Of a stretch of 5,824 nt of DNA, positions 5,473 through 5,824 are shown piece by piece (the first letter of the stretch is position 1; each line of letters begins with the position of its first letter). The stretch spans positions 1-5,824 of the forward strand of contig JAAOZY010000158.1 in NCBI GenBank assembly GCA_012274205.1, read 5' to 3'. The notes beneath the pieces are model-generated. The model was not told the DNA's origin. It made no database searches and worked only from the letters and a program-made list of their open reading frames with translations. This DNA is from Betaproteobacteria bacterium. Lineage in GTDB: Bacteria; Pseudomonadota; Gammaproteobacteria; Burkholderiales; SG8-39. A program made the translations under genes and the position numbers.

Positions 5473-5824
5473 ATGAAACGACTTCAGCAACTGCTGCCGC
5501 TGCTTTCGCACGAGGTGCTCACCGGCATCCGGCGCGGCGTGGAGAAGGAAAGCCTGCGCGTCCGCGAGGACGGCATGCTCGCGAACACGCCGCATCCCGC
5601 AGGCTTGGGGTCGGCGCTCACGCACCCGCACATCACCACCGATTTCAGCGAATCCCAGCTCGAACTGATCACCGGCGTGCACGCGAAAGTGGAAGCCTGC
5701 CTGGCCGAACTCACCGAGATTCACCAGATCGTCTACCGCCATGTGGGCACGGAACTGCTCTGGTGCACCAGCATGCCCTGCGGACTGCCGGAGGACGACA
5801 AGATTCCGCTCGGCCGCTACGGCA
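5473..5824 (+). CDS. gshA: Glutamate-cysteine ligase, N-terminal part, cut by window edge
   Basis: Only the first 117 residues of a protein usually about 500 long are in the window. GshA joins glutamate and cysteine with ATP to give gamma-glutamylcysteine, the first and rate-limiting step of glutathione synthesis (EC 6.3.2.2), in the cytoplasm. Family signatures of the E. coli-type enzyme are clear: RRGVEKESLRV (20-30), with acidic residues Glu24 and Glu26 matching the metal-binding glutamates; HPAGLGSALTHPHITTDFSE (41-60), with Glu60 and Glu64 following; LELIT (63-67); and ELLW..SMPC (94-103) leading into IPLGRYG (111-117). This is not the shorter, unrelated ligase of some other betaproteobacteria. 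The ATG has a good ribosome binding site. Divergent from gor, so synthesis and recycling of glutathione are adjacent. Nothing visible in the partial sequence suggests damage. Confidence 0.95.
   Translation, partial: MKRLQQLLPLLSHEVLTGIRRGVEKESLRVREDGMLANTPHPAGLGSALTHPHITTDFSESQLELITGVHAKVEACLAELTEIHQIVYRHVGTELLWCTSMPCGLPEDDKIPLGRYG

Noticed and set aside
5323..5742. In-frame N-terminal extension of gor up to 5742
   Set aside because: The extension has no domain, overlaps gshA antisense, and the ATG at 5322 has its own ribosome binding site and the expected family N-terminus.
1..5824. CRISPR arrays, tRNA genes, insertion sequences, toxin-antitoxin or phage genes
   Set aside because: No spaced direct repeats, cloverleaf sequences, transposase motifs or terminal inverted repeats were seen; the window is ordinary chromosomal gene content.

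Overview
The window is GC-rich, gene-dense bacterial chromosome. The protein types point to a Proteobacterium, most likely a betaproteobacterium or a close gammaproteobacterial relative. The clues are an E. coli-type GshA, a glutathione reductase, an outer-membrane barrel protein with a signal peptide, and a DUF3391/HD-GYP signalling protein. I cannot name a genus. There is no tRNA, rRNA, CRISPR array, insertion sequence or phage gene, and codon use looks even across the genes.

Layout from left to right: (1) 1-686, minus strand, the N-terminal 228 residues of a DUF3391 + HD-GYP protein. Its HD dyad reads Gln-Asp, so it looks catalytically degenerate. (2) 822-3185, minus strand, a complete 787-residue class III nucleotidyl cyclase (GAF-GAF-PAS-cyclase-TPR-like tail), the architecture of Anabaena CyaB1/CyaB2. 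(3) 3186-3349, a leader/intergenic stretch with a terminator-like hairpin next to the cyclase start and clustered AAACTG-type repeats. (4) 3350-3874, minus strand, a small secreted protein, probably an outer-membrane beta-barrel with distant resemblance to PagP. (5) 3964-5322, minus strand, glutathione reductase (gor). (6) 5323-5472, a divergent promoter region. (7) 5473-5824, plus strand, the first 117 residues of glutamate-cysteine ligase (gshA), cut by the window edge.

Two functional themes appear. On the right, gshA (first step of glutathione synthesis) and gor (reduction of oxidised glutathione) are divergent from a shared 150-bp region, a thiol-redox module. On the left, the cyclase and the HD-GYP protein run in the same direction, 135 bp apart. 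They may form a second-messenger pair in which a cyclic-mononucleotide synthase is linked to a non-hydrolytic HD-GYP protein. The barrel gene sits between the two themes and could be co-transcribed with gor.

The points most worth a second look are the degenerate HD-GYP site, a Lys/Asn pair at the substrate-specificity positions of the cyclase, the terminator-like hairpin 20 nt before the cyclase start, and the PagP-like barrel with an Asn-Ser in place of Asp-Ser.
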